Shown here: positions 24,233 through 35,665 of the stretch, piece after piece
How positions within the stretch are numbered: the stretch's first letter is position 1
Layout of the letters: every line of letters begins with the position of its first letter
Assembly (NCBI RefSeq): GCF_051622035.1
Contig: NC_135355.1
Location: 31,436,986 to 31,500,985, forward strand
Length of the DNA stretch: 64,000 nucleotides
Reading direction: 5' to 3'
Source of the DNA: Arctopsyche grandis
Taxonomy: Eukaryota > Arthropoda > Insecta > Trichoptera > Hydropsychidae
Program-made: the position numbers and the translations under genes
The notes under the pieces: model-generated
The model's input: only the letters and a program-made list of their open reading frames with translations
What the model was told of the DNA's origin: nothing
Database searches by the model: none

Positions 24233-24830
24233 TAAAGGAGACCTTTCTAACGATTCGCTCCATATGATGAACAATTTCTAAAAATTTTACCCAAGGCATA
24301 CCACTTAAAAACCAAAATATACTTGCTGCGAAATATTTTTTTTTTTTTCAAGGCACGTAGCAGCGATTATTTTATTGGTTACTAAGCTACCCAAAAGTAA
24401 CATAAGAAATAAACGTAGCATTCATAGATCCATAGTATCTCATTAATCATTAAATTCATAATATTTTCTAAATTCACACTATTCCTAAATTTAGGGGGGG
24501 CGATTGCGCCCCCCCAAGCCCCCGCAAATGACGTCTCTGAAAAAATTGCACGTGTTTAATGCACGTGCAGATTAACAGTGGGAATACCATCGTTGACTAA
24601 ATCTTCTTGCAGTTGTATTTTCGGTTCCGTTAATTCTACGAAGGGAAGTCATAAACAAACGACCATTTCAGTTGTAAATAAATTGAGGTGGACGTTTCTA
24701 AAAATTCGCTCCACAGGTTGAACAATTTCTAAGAATTTTACCCAAAGATTACCATTTAACAAAACAAAATATAACGTTTTTTCCAAAACTAAAGGGTGGC
24801 AACTACCCAAATGACGTCCCTGTTCCAATG
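24233..24830. repeat. Two diverged direct copies of an unknown repeat
   Basis: The segments 24236-24330 and 24692-24780 share TTCTAA.GATTCGCTCCA, TGAACAATTTCTAA and TTTTACCCAA in the same order, and each is followed by AAATGACGTC.CTG (24526 and 24811). In the first copy a C-run (GCGCCCCCCCAAGCCCCC) precedes that end. The 24.54-24.68 kb stretch between them contains an ATTGCACGTG..CACGTGCA small palindrome. Confidence 0.45.
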
Positions 24831-25619
24831 GTTTTGAAACTTTGCCATTTTGCGCGGTTTGGTCAACGATAGATATTCAAATCAATTCCGCCAATGCGAT
24901 GGTGAAAAATAATCGCAATAGACACGTTTAAGAAATACTACAATTTTGACCATCCTGTTTATACTTGATTTATTAGGTTTGTTCGTTGTGCTGATTAATT
25001 CTTCTTTGTCTACATATTGTCAGGAATGACACTCTTCAATGTCATTACAATATTTAAACTAAATTTTGTTTGTAGTTGTTTACTTTTTGCGGTATACAAT
25101 TATTTCAATTATTCAAATTAAATTATAAATTATTTTGGTATTTCAATTTTAAAATAAAGTATACATGTATATAAAATAACTATGTATTTACGATCGTAAC
25201 ATAGCTCACGAAAACCATTCTTGACGAAAACCAACCGTTACAAGAGACAGAATTTAGGGCAGATGTCAAAAACGCCGACGAATACCACCAGCCTTTGTAC
25301 TCGGACGTTGTACATACAATACTATGGTAAAGTATTTCGTAAATCAGAATGCTTTATTTAACATTCTACAAGTGGCAGAACTCTAACTTCCGTGGAGAGC
25401 TTGTGAAGTAGTGCTTGGACAGTTTAGTGCGATTTACAGGAACGCGGTTTGTCTTGGGCTCTACATAAAAAAATTCGGGTGTGACCAACCAATGACTTTA
25501 TCTATGTATTTGAGGAATATAAGAAGGTTACAAAACAAAATTCGATATTGAACTAATAACTATGATAGCGATACAAATTGAGCGCAAATGTATGGAAACT
25601 TGCACAAGACAAAAGTTCT

Positions 25620-26341
25620 ACTTCCGGTTATCGGATTTTGTTCAATTTTTTTTTATTATTTAAAATCAGTATAATTATTATACACATTAAATATCAAGAG
25701 GATAAAAATAATTTAAAAGGTCAAAATAAAATAATGAAATATTGTTTTAAAAAAATATACTACTTCCGGTTTACCAATTCTGACCAAAATGTTAGCAACT
25801 CTAAGTTAGTACATAAAGAATACAAATATAAATTTTCAGCTTAATACATTCAGGGGTGTGGACAGGATCCAGGTGACAACATTTTTGACCTTTCTAAGAG
25901 AAAATCCTACTTTCGGTTTATTAAATTTAGTGATTTTTTTTATTTTCATTACATTAATACAAGAATTATACTTGAATGTTTAAGTGGTCGAAAAAAATAG
26001 TGGAAGAAAAATCGAACAAGAGTAAACTGCCACTTCCGGTTGAGGGATGCTTACCAAATTTTATTCATAACTTGCTATTACGCTTAAACTTCTAGATATG
26101 AAATTTCAGTTCAATAAACCAAAAGATTTCTGAGAAAAATATAAAAAACCTCGATTCTCTAGAGTAAAACTGCTACTTCCAGTTCGGATAAAAATATTTA
26201 AAAAATGTAAGGTTATAAATATTATTATTTATATTACATGTAAAAAAAATTAATCCGATTTAGTCGGCGGCTTGGGAGATAATTGAATTCAAAAACTTAA
26301 AAAAAAGAGGACACCCATAAGCGGAGGTACCATTTCCGGTC
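25620..26341 (+). repeat. Degenerate tandem array, ~140 bp period, ACTTCCGGTT motif
   Basis: The motif ACTTCCGGTT or a one- or two-base variant starts at 25620, 25762, 25909, 26032, 26175 and 26332, spacings of 142, 147, 123, 143 and 157 bases. Units also share a CAATTTTGA-like stretch after the motif, an AATTTCAG stretch and a GAGAAAA stretch before the next motif. No unit keeps an open frame. Related single units appear near 30700, 39355 and 57540. Confidence 0.65.
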
Positions 26342-26640
26342 ATCTTAAAAATTTGAAAAAAATTAACGTCGTGTCGATAAGAATTTCAGTAACTGATACT
26401 AAGTTTCAGTTCGATAGGACTAACGGTGTTCAAAAAATCCCCAAAATACACAGACAAACAGACACACATTTTTTCTAGATCATGAAAACGTGATCAGTAA
26501 TCGATTCTGAGTTCGAATCAGTCAAAATCTCGAGTTCGAATTTTCGCATGATAACAAAACTTCATCTATTGTTACTACGTACATAGATAAAGTAACTATT
26601 GTTACTACGTACATAGATAAAGTAAAAATATAATATGTAC
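26342..26640 (+). repeat. Conserved tail of the ACTTCCGG repeat family
   Basis: It includes ACAGACAAACAGACACACAT, then CATGAAAACGTGATCAG.AATC and GTTCGAATCAGTCAAAATCT. It closes with two tandem copies of a ~28-base unit (TTACTACGTACATAGATAAA, 26573-26627). Matching tails occur at 52790-52970, 57720-57815 and, truncated, 30880-30970, so this is the defined 3' end of a mobile repeat. Short tandem units at the end recall some LINE/SINE tails, but I see no RT. Confidence 0.55.
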
Positions 26641-26879
26641 AAATCGATACAGCAAAATGTATTTAAAAACATAATTTGGAAGAATTTTGGTAAAAAATCA
26701 ACGGTCGCCTTTTGAGACGTCTTTAGATTTCAGACAATATAATTTTAATTACCTCCGATCAAACTTGATCTACATATAATACATACTTAACAGATTAACA
26801 CACCTGAACTGAAAAAGTGATGCGATTAATCGCATCGAAAAAAGATTCACCATCTTAGAGCAGTTACTGCGAAGCCCTA

Positions 26880-27470
26880 CATACTCAACATCCCCTCCAG
26901 TTGTTGCTAGATGTGATGTCCCGCCTCATCCTGTCTCTTCTGTTGCTAATGTAGCTGGAATCGGTCACTCCAGGCGTAAGAAGAGGAAGGGACGTAAGAC
27001 CGATCAGCAACTTGGTGATGGTGATTCCGGTCAACTGATTGCCCGTTCTTCTTCTTTAGCTGAGCAACCTCTACGTCGGCGTAATTTCGAAGTTGGGACT
27101 GCTGCTGCTGGTGTCATTACTGCAGTTAGACGACATGTTCATATTCATGTTTGGAATCTCTCTGTGGGTACATCGCGTGATGATGTTTAGGCACACGTTT
27201 CTGCAATTTGTGGAAGTAAGGAAGGCATCGTGGTTCTACCCCTTAATGCTCGTGGAACTTATGCTTCCTTTAAGGTCACAGTTCCTGCTTCTGTCGCTGG
27301 CCTTATATTTAAATCCTGCTCTTGGCCTGATGGTGTCCACTTCGGGAAATTCAGGGATTGGGGAAGAAGTAATGGGAATGATAGAACCAAATCTATGAAA
27401 TCTTCAAATCTACTACCACCTCCACTTATATGTCTGCTATTGAAGATGTGTCAACGAATGTCCTGCGCCC
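26880..27470 (+). mobile_element. LINE ORF1 (gag-like) remnant
   Basis: One frame carries RRKKRKGRK (basic), HVHIHVWNLSVGTSRDDV followed by a stop at 27188, then VVLPLNARGTYASFKVTVPA and WPDGVHFGKFRDWGRSNGN. VHVWNL...ARGTYASFKV with a following W..GV.F.KFR.W is characteristic of ORF1 proteins of insect Jockey/CR1-type LINEs, an RRM-like fold. It belongs with the endonuclease and RT immediately downstream. Confidence 0.7.
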
Positions 27471-27781
27471 TAACGTCACGTTCGCGGAGGCATGTTCTGG
27501 AGCCAGTTCCTTGACGCCTTCCACGGACACTTCAACTGTTGGTGATTCGACTATGGCAGCGGTTGCAGTGGCGTCGATCCATGTTGCTTCTCCTTCATCT
27601 TCATTTACTTGTTACAGTGCGCCTATTACTTGTTCTAGTGCACCTATTATATCAGATACCATAACTTCTGGTTCTCATAGTGATACTGCGTTGACTGTTG
27701 GGGCTTCTTCTTCTTCCCCTTCTGCTTTGTCTCCATTGGCTGGTCCTGTGACTGCTAAACAGTCATTTCTTAAATCAAAGA

Positions 27782-28546
27782 GACTCACGCGCCAGATGGA
27801 GAAAATTGGAAATTTATTACCAAAACGTACGCGGTCTCAGGACCAAAGTAGCCGCGTTTAGTGAGGCCATGCATAGTGTTTGTGATGATATGGTGGCGTT
27901 AACTGAAACATGGTTAGCCCTATCATTTTTTGATTCGGAGTTCTTTGACTCTTCGTGGACAGTGCATCGTCGGGACAGACTAGAACGACGTGGAGGGGGA
28001 GTGTTATTTGCTTCTCGAGTCTGGTTGCGGTCTGTCAGGTTGAAGAACTTCGAAACCCTTTCTGGCGAGGACTTATGGGTGAGAGTTGATTTTGTATTTG
28101 TGAAAATGTTTATATGTGTGGTTTACATTCCACCCGCTGCGAAAGATGATGTATATGAGTTATTGTTTGCGAATATGATGAATGTACATGATCTCATGAA
28201 TGAACGTAACATATTGTTAATAATGGGTGATTTCAATTTGCCTAGTGCTAATATTCATGTCCGCAATAAATTTAATTTTGTTATTGCCTATTGCGACCTA
28301 GTACAAGTTGGTTCGCCCATTAGTCCAAATATGCTTGACATTGTGTTGGTAAATGAATCTAAAGTGTCAGCAACGATGATCCTATGCCCAAAAGGAACTG
28401 CGGTCATCCCTGAGGACCTTTATCATGATGCACTACATATTGAGCTTCTGTTTTTGTCTTCTGTGAGAGCTGTTTCAGCTTGTTCATCTGTTGGGGTTTC
28501 TTCATCACGGTGGAATTTCGCTCGTTTTGATTCTGAATTGGTTTAA
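27782..28546 (+). mobile_element. LINE apurinic-like endonuclease domain
   Basis: The frame from about 27806 shows IYYQNVRGLRTK, VALTETWL, RRGGGVLFA, VYIPP and LIMGDFNLP, with MLDIVLVN further on: the standard motif series of APE-type endonuclease of non-LTR retrotransposons. A Ser/Thr-rich linker (27430-27790) precedes it. A stop at 28544-28546 separates it from the RT frame. Confidence 0.85.
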
Positions 28547-28576
28547 AATGAGGTTCGTTCAATTGACTGGCGCCAA

Positions 28577-30150
28577 ATGTACCTCATGAATACTGGTGAT
28601 GCTGTTGAATTTTTGTATAATACACTTTATAATATTTTTGACAGTCATGTTCCTCGGTTCATCAGTTATCCTAATTCAGAACAACATCGACGGGTATTTC
28701 CACAGTGGTTTGGGTCCAAACTTATAGCTGTTGTTCGTGCAAAATGGTTGTCTCATAGAAAATCGAAACGTAGCCAATCATTTCGTTACTATGAGAAATT
28801 CCGGATTCTTAGGAAGATCGTGAAGCGTGGTGTTAGTGAGCGTTATACTCACGTTATACATAAAGAGATGGAGAGTGCTATCGCAAGTAATCCTCACCAC
28901 TTTTTCAGATTTATTAAGAGTAAGCATATTTCACATGGCCTTGAGCATTCATTCTCATATAATAATAAAAGTTATGTCGGTCCTGAGATCGCTAATGCTT
29001 TTGCTAAATTTTTTAGCTCTGTTTTTGATCAGAGATCACCATCCCTTGATGTTAATTTGGCTTCCCAAATTGGTACTGAGGGTGTCAGTATAGACATTCC
29101 GCGGGTCTCGCTTGGAGATGTTAGGATGGCAATTTTTAAGCTGAAGGGGTCTGTTGGGCTTGACGGTGTGCCCCCTGACGTATTAAAGGCATGCTGTAAT
29201 TCGCTCTTAGAGCCTCTTCAGTTTATTTTTAACCTTATTCTTGGTTCTGGTAATTATCCTGAAAAATGGAAATAATCTAGAGTCATTCCTATACATAAAA
29301 GTGGCTCTAAAAATGAGGTTGAAAATTACAGACCTATTGCTATCATCTCGGTTATTCCCAAAATTTTTGATAATATCCTTCACCGTTTGATACTTTTGCA
29401 GTTTAAAAGATTGTTGTGTGATGAGCAGCATGGTTTTTCACCATGTCGTTCCACTACCACTTATCTTGCCTGCTTTTCATATTATACCATGTCTAAAGTT
29501 GACGGTGGACAACAAGTTGATGTAGCCTACTTTGACATTCGTAAAGCATTTGATCTTGTCAATAATGACGCTCTTGTGATCAGATTAGCTGAAGTGGGCT
29601 TTTCTCCACGTCTTCTTAAACTCTTTGCTTCTTATCATAGTGATAGGAAGCAATTTGTTAGATATGGTATTTATGAATCTCCTTCATTTTTTACGCGACC
29701 AGGGGTCCACCTTAGGCCCTTTACTATTTACAATAGTCATTAATAACCTCCCTAAAGTACTACGCAATGCTTCATGTCTCTTGTTTGCAGACGACGTTAA
29801 ATTCTGCAAACAAGAGACAGACGACGTCTCTTGTTTGCAGAAGCGTGTGGAATCTATGGTCGACTTGGGTATCACTTCTGATCCTCAATTCATCTTTCAC
29901 AACCACATCAAGACAGTCGCTGACGTTTCCTTTCGTCGACTTGGATCTGTCTTGATATATGCTAGGTTATTCTCCAACCCAAGTGTCTTCTCGCTTGCTT
30001 TTCAACTCGCTTGTTAGAAGTAAGCTAGAGTATAATGCGATTGTGTGGAATACGCATGAAGCAAACTACTCTCTTATTATCGAAAAAGGGCAAAAAGCAT
30101 TTCTTCGTTTTCTATATAAGAAAGAGTTTGGGTATTACCCATATCTAGTG
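28577..30150 (+). mobile_element. LINE reverse transcriptase domain, degraded
   Basis: From 28577: FPQWFGSKLIAVVRAKWLSH, GLDGVPPDVLKACC, NYPEKWK then a stop (29273-29275), continuing as RVIPIHKSGSKNEVENYRPI, DEQHGFSPCRSTTTYLAC, VAYFDIRKAFD, a one-base shift within the GVPQGS block near 29700, LGPLLFTIVINNLP and the catalytic LLFADDVK at 29785. After that the frame suffers deletions and a duplication and ends with RLLFNSLVRSKLEYNAIVWN near 30060. Jockey/CR1-like group. Together with ORF1 this is one nearly full-length but dead element. Confidence 0.85.
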
Positions 30151-30399
30151 CTTCCGATCCCGGAAGGTTACTTCAGCACCGGGATCGTGGTGCTGGGAAT
30201 TTCTGATCCCGGGATCCCGGTGTATAAGAAAAAAAAGTTCAATTGCATGTTTTCATATTTCAAAAACGTTCAATTGCATTTTTCAAACTCTCCCGATGTT
30301 TCACGCAAAAAATACTCTCATATTGGCGTACTAATTTTGAGAGTTTGGCTACATTCTTTAAATTTTCGGTTCACATCCATAAATTTCTAAGATTAAATA

Positions 30400-30985
30400 A
30401 AACACATCCGAAAATGTAATAAAATAAAGTAAAAAATATCGCTTTGATTCATTGATTTGTTTTTTACAAATAGTTGAAAATCCACCTAATATAAAAAAAG
30501 CTCCAATTACATTTACTTTATGTAAAAAAATCGGATGTGACCAACCTACGACTTTATCTATGTATTTGAGGAATATATGTAAGTATACAAAATAAAATTC
30601 GATAATCGAACATATGTATGGTACATACACGTTCACACATACCGGCTATGATCATTTTCAATACAAATTGAACACAACTGTAGGAAAACTTACACAGATT
30701 AAAGTTCTTCTTCAGTCCGATTTGATGAGTGGTTTGGGAGATAATTTAAATCAAAAACTTAAAAAAAAAGAGAACATCTATAAGGGAAGGTACCATTTCC
30801 GATCAACTTAACAATTTGAAAAAAAATTAAGTTGTATCGATAAAAGTTTCAGTAACCAATACTAAGTTTCAGTTCGATAAAATGAACAGTGTTCAAAAAA
30901 TCCCCAAATTACACTGACACACAATAAACATACAGACACTCACACAGAAACACAGACACACACATTTCGTAATAATAAAAAGCAT
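30400..30985 (+). repeat. ACTTCCGG-family repeat inserted in the LINE
   Basis: TGACCAACCTACGACTTTAT then CTATGTATTTGAGGAATAT matches 25477-25520; the stretch ATTTCCGATCAACTTAACA through CAAAAAATCCCCAAA matches 26333-26440. LINE ORF2 coding sequence stops before it and its last codons resume at about 30998, so it interrupts the LINE. Confidence 0.6.
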
Positions 30986-30997
30986 TTAAATCAAATT

Positions 30998-31375
30998 CTT
31001 TTAACATATTTATCTGGTAACCTGCACTCATCATTACTTTCTTAATTTGAATGTGATGTATGAGTGGAATCTTAATCTACTGTCTTCCATTTGGGCCTCG
31101 CTGTGATTTTATTTTTTATTCATATTTTGTTTTATTTATTTTACTTTTTCTTTCTCCTTTGTACATTTTTATGTACTATTTTAATTGTATTAATATTTTC
31201 CTTTTGTTACTTTTTTAATATTATTTTATTTTACCATGTTTTCTGCTTTTTAATTTTTCTGTTTTTTACTAATTTTACTTGTATCATTATCTTTGTTAAA
31301 TGTAGGCCATTATGGCGCATTAGGTTCTTCCTGTAATGCCACAATGGTCCAAAACTATTAATAAATAAATAATAA
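30998..31375 (+). mobile_element. LINE 3' end (last codons and UTR)
   Basis: YLSGNLHSSLLS and a stop (to 31041) is followed by the same UTR as at 12260, a T-rich tract, and the family end TATGGCGCATTAGGTTCTTC, CTGTAATGCCACAATGGTCC (31313-31350). An AATAAATAAATAATAATAAA tail closes the element. It completes the LINE that starts near 26.88 kb. Confidence 0.75.
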
Positions 31376-32560
31376 TAAATAATAATAATCAGAGCCGTAG
31401 CAAGACATTGAAAACGGGACAGAGGTCAAGGGCGCCGGGAGAGAGACGGGATAGGGAATAAAGGGAGAGACTATTGTCTATTAAGTCGATTAAAAAACTC
31501 TGAGTCCACTCACGCCCAAAACTATTGATTTATGAATAAATCTGACATCTCTGAGAAAGATGAGAAAGCGAGAATAGAGATAATAGAGATAAACAGTCAT
31601 CTCCGCCGCACGGTTATCAACTGTGCAATCGGATAATACCAGTTAGTAATCGGATAATTTGTGTTTTTTTCTTTGTTTTTTAATATTTGTGTTTTTTTCT
31701 TTGTAATTTTAATTACAAAATATTTAGAATTTTTCCATTATTTTTGAATTGTTGTTTTTGATTTTTAAATGCTTTTTATTATTACGAAATTATGTTCAAA
31801 ATACATCTTATATCTATTTTAATAGCTACTGATCTACTGATCATTTTCTATTTTACAATTTAATTTAATTTGATTAGTAATCATAGTATTTTATTATTCT
31901 AATGTTAATCTACAGCATAATAGGAAAAAGAGCTCAAAAACCTATTTACAACCCTTATAAATGCTCATAATACATCTAATACATAATATTAATTAAAGAC
32001 TCACTAAAGTCGATGACCTAAAGCAGATTGTGTTTAGGTAATCTGTGTTTATACCTGAAGGGTATAGACATTGAATTGTTGTGTTGTCTTTAAATTGTAT
32101 ATAAATTTTTTTTAAATTCAAAATTAAACTCTTCATAAAAATAGATGCCAAATAGACGCTAAAATTGAAAATTTTGAATACCCTAAAACGCTAAAATGCA
32201 CAATGGAAAAATGCTAAAATTGGAAAAAAGTAAATGTCCAAAATAAGTGTCTCTAATAATCTATTTTAACATATAACACGTGCATTGATAATATGACTCG
32301 AAGTGCAAAGTAATTTATTTAAATGTCATCACAAAAAAGAGACGACAATCTCAAACGATTTAAATGCAAATAAGGAAAACTATCAATTGTATAAAATTTT
32401 GACATTTCACATTATATTTTTCCTGAAATCATGTATGTACATTCATCGGTGCATATTACACCACTAACCAACACCGAAAATCATCGCCATCACAGTCCAA
32501 TTAACTGTCAATATTTAATCGACAGACAAATTCAAATGCCGACGATTTGAACATAAGAAT
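31376..32560. other. AT-rich spacer with one dispersed repeat
   Basis: No gene recognised. A GC-richer block at 31385-31450 looks like a repeat end. The part 31730-31960 is an inverted copy of 61340-61560. Confidence 0.4.
31730..31960 (+). repeat. Dispersed repeat, inverted copy at 61.3-61.6 kb
   Basis: Shared landmarks are TACATCTTATATCTATTTTA (reverse complement TAAAATAGATATAAGATGTA near 61484) and AGGAAAAAGAGCTCAAAAAC (complement near 61365). No coding content. Family unknown. Confidence 0.55.
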
Positions 32561-32599
32561 AGTTCGATCGAAGGCCGCTAGGGGCGCTGCTGGCTGCCG

Positions 32600-32851
32600 T
32601 ATAAAATTCATGGCGGACTTTTACAAGTTCACACTTGTTTTCGAGTCGCTGTCTCGGCTGGTCAGAGCCTGAAAGTCGCACCAAAAGCGAGTCCCTTAGC
32701 TTTTCGTACATCCCCTTAAGCACCCTCTGGGCCGTAGGGGGAGGGGAGCGCCCGTGATATTAAATCGCAAGTGAAGTTAATTGTTGTTTGATTCATCGAA
32801 CATTTTTGTGAACAACGTGTCTTTGGTGTCCACAAGTTGAGCAGGCCATAG
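32600..32851 (+). promoter_or_regulatory. Candidate core promoter and 5' leader exon
   Basis: TATAAAA begins at 32600 and an initiator-like TTCACACTT places a start A at 32631, 31 bases downstream, the canonical spacing. The next 220 bases are clearly GC-richer than their surroundings and end with CATAG followed by GTGAGT (donor at 32852). No ATG frame of note lies in the leader, so this would be a non-coding first exon. The gene it would serve is not recognised in the window. A repeat with chance matches is the alternative. Confidence 0.4.
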
Positions 32852-35040
32852 GTGAGTTAATCGTTCCAGCATGGAACATGTTGTGAATTCGATTGATTAG
32901 TTAATGAGCGTTAAACAATGGCCTTATTGTTGGAGAAAATTTTCCCATTGATAATTAATTAGTCCACCATACGCGACGATATATTATTTTTTGATTGCGA
33001 AATGGCTTATTAGTGGAAATTATGCCATTGCAAAGTGTCGGATTGGTTTTCTTTCGTCGTTTGAAATAATTAATACTATGTAGTTGTACTAGTTTGTAAT
33101 TGTCAATTGAAAGCTGTTAAGTGAAAAATAATAAAACTTTTAAGTGCGGTACAATAATATTTAATAGAAAAATACTTTTTTTTTGTAATACTATAAAATT
33201 TATCAAACTACATACATATATAAAATTAATTTTGAAATATTATATATGTAAGTTGATTTGAAATAGTTTTTAAAAACTTTTAAATTTAGGAATAATTTTT
33301 ATTGTTCGAGTTTTTGTTTTTTTATATCGAATATATATATTGAAAGAGGTTTAAATCAATACGTATAATAATCTAATTAGTATATCGAACAGTGGTTTAT
33401 ATTAATAATTTAATAGTATCTACATATATAGAATAATTCGATATACTAATTATTATATCGAATAATGGTCTAATTAGTATATCGAATAATGGTATTATAG
33501 TAGGAAAAGGCAACGAATTTACTATTTTATATACATACATACATATGTGTGTACATACCGAGGTAGTTGGTTAGCAATTGATTCTAGTATACGCTTGTTG
33601 ATAACAATTCATTCATTCAATGTTGTTAATTCAAATGATATATGAAAATTCCCACGAACAGATTCGTATGTGGATTGAATGTTCAATAAAATATACATTG
33701 AGCTTTTGGCGTATTTTTTTATGTCACAATAGATAATAGCATACATGGTATATGTTATTTCAAAGACATTGATTTTATTTCTGTCTAGTTCAAAAGTTTC
33801 TAAGTGATTTTGAATCGGATTTCAACTTGAAACGCCTTCTATAGAGCAATAATCACAGTTGTATTATACTTAATAGGTATTATGTGCGGTAAATTTGCTT
33901 GTAATTTGCCGATAATCGGTATTAAATTATATTTTCTTCAACGACCCATTTTATATAATAAAACTGGTAATTATTAGAATGATAAATGACTCAAATTCTT
34001 AGTATACCAATCAAAGGATAATGGTTTACTATTAAAAACGATGTAAAATTTTACACGAATTTTCAATTACATCTTTAATTAATGTAAGACCATTCGAATC
34101 TATTTATATACTTATTTAAATTGTACATATATATGATTGGATTAAATGAAAACACTGCAAGAAGAGTTGGACGTAACATATAAGATTAACTTTTAAGAAT
34201 GTTACAATTAAATTTGCATTTAATTGAATGATTAAATAGTTTTTAATTAAATTCATATGTATAGGTACATTGTATGTATAGGTATATAAATAAATCAACT
34301 AATGACTCTTTGTTAATATGTTTTTAAGTGGAGAGAAAGATTGATAAAATAGAAAAAATAATAATTAAAAATTTATCTACCGGTTATGTACATAAACTAG
34401 ATGTAAAAAAATCTCACAAATTTAGGAATAAGCCCCTAATTCGGTATATGGATTAAAATAAAAAAGTATCTCACAGTCAAAATCACCACATCAATAGGCA
34501 AATTTGGCAAAATAAGCTTTGCAATGGTCAATATTTTTCATTTCAATTATCTAGATACTTCTCTAGAGAAGCAATTGAACCATTGGAAAATATCTAAAAT
34601 GTCACTATTTATTGAACATTGAACATTGAATATTGCAATGAAATTGAACATTGCAATGAAAATATATAAATGATTTTTTGATAGCTTAAATGTAGTTAAA
34701 GGAAGTTAAATTTATTTTGTAAATTTTCTATAGATATAAAGATTGACGTATATAAAGAACTTTTGATGAATATACAAAAAGGCGAAAATGATAAAAACGA
34801 ATCTGAAACACGAATCCAAAAATACCACACATACATACATACATACATACATACATATGTAGGTACATATATGTATGTATATGAGATGGAAAATAATGAA
34901 TCATTACGTTTTGTAAGAATGAGAGGTGATCTAATTGAAGTCAACAAAATTATAAATTGTTGTTTGTGTATATATATGTATATACATATATATGTTTTGT
35001 TTTTGTCATATCTAATTTCTATAGTTATTATTTTGTTTCT
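32852..35040. other. Non-coding AT-rich sequence
   Basis: Possible start of a long first intron after the 32.85 kb donor. It includes several near-identical TAGTATATCGAATAATGG blocks at 33370-33490 (a short local repeat) and an (ACAT)n microsatellite at 34826-34857. No exon recognised. Confidence 0.4.
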
Positions 35041-35125
35041 TTTCTTTTATGTTATATTTTTGAACATTGTGGCGCATTAGGAATTCCTGTAATGCTACAT
35101 ACAATGGTCCAAACTTTAAATAAAT
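35041..35125 (+). mobile_element. LINE 3' terminal fragment
   Basis: CATTGTGGCGCATTAGGAAT, CCTGTAATGCTACATACAAT, then GGTCC and an AAATAAATAG tail: the same end as at 12.96 and 31.3 kb, here 5'-truncated to essentially the 3' UTR. Confidence 0.6.
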
Positions 35126-35219
35126 AGTCATTACATTTGTCCTATGACAAACCTCGTAACGTTTAACAATAACACTCATCTGATAGGTCACATTCTATGG
35201 CTGCAAAAAGATATTTACT

Positions 35220-35581
35220 TCGAAATAATTAGAAAATTCGTCTTTTCAAATAGACTGGTTAAAATTTAAAATAGTCTATCCAATGAATAAGTAATTTCTA
35301 GTAACCTTTTTAAAAATAAACTTGATGATTTCCTTAAAATAAATGGGTTTTTTGTAGTTTTTCTTAGTTTATCTTTTATTTTCTCTTGTTTATATTATTT
35401 TCGTCTATTTCATATACCTATGCTATATTGAGTTGTTAATATTTTCTTTTCGGTTTTCTTTGTTTCCGATTTTTATCTTGATAATCCAAAGGGTTTGATA
35501 ACATATACTACTGTATATATGTATTATCAAACCCTTTGGGTCTATTGGCTTCGCCACTTAATTAAAAGTATTCTTAAATAA

Positions 35582-35585
<4 letters not shown>
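35220..35585 (+). mobile_element. LINE C-terminus and 3' UTR with a strong hairpin
   Basis: A broken frame reads VFSNRLVKI, NSLSNE, then SSNLFKNKLDDFLKINGFF, the usual last segment of non-LTR ORF2. The UTR contains a near-perfect hairpin at 35488-35541 (CCAAAGGGTTTGATAA paired with TTATCAAACCCTTTGG). The element runs into a long (TA)n tract. Confidence 0.55.

Positions 35586-35663
<78 letters not shown>
35586..35663. repeat. (TA)n microsatellite
   Basis: Uninterrupted alternating TA of about 75 bases, directly after a LINE 3' UTR and an AAATAAATA stretch; it may have grown from the LINE tail. Confidence 0.9.

Positions 35664-35665
<2 letters not shown>

Noticed and set aside
34826-34880. CRISPR-like short repeats
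   Set aside because: These are (ACAT)n microsatellite units without spacers, in a eukaryotic genome.
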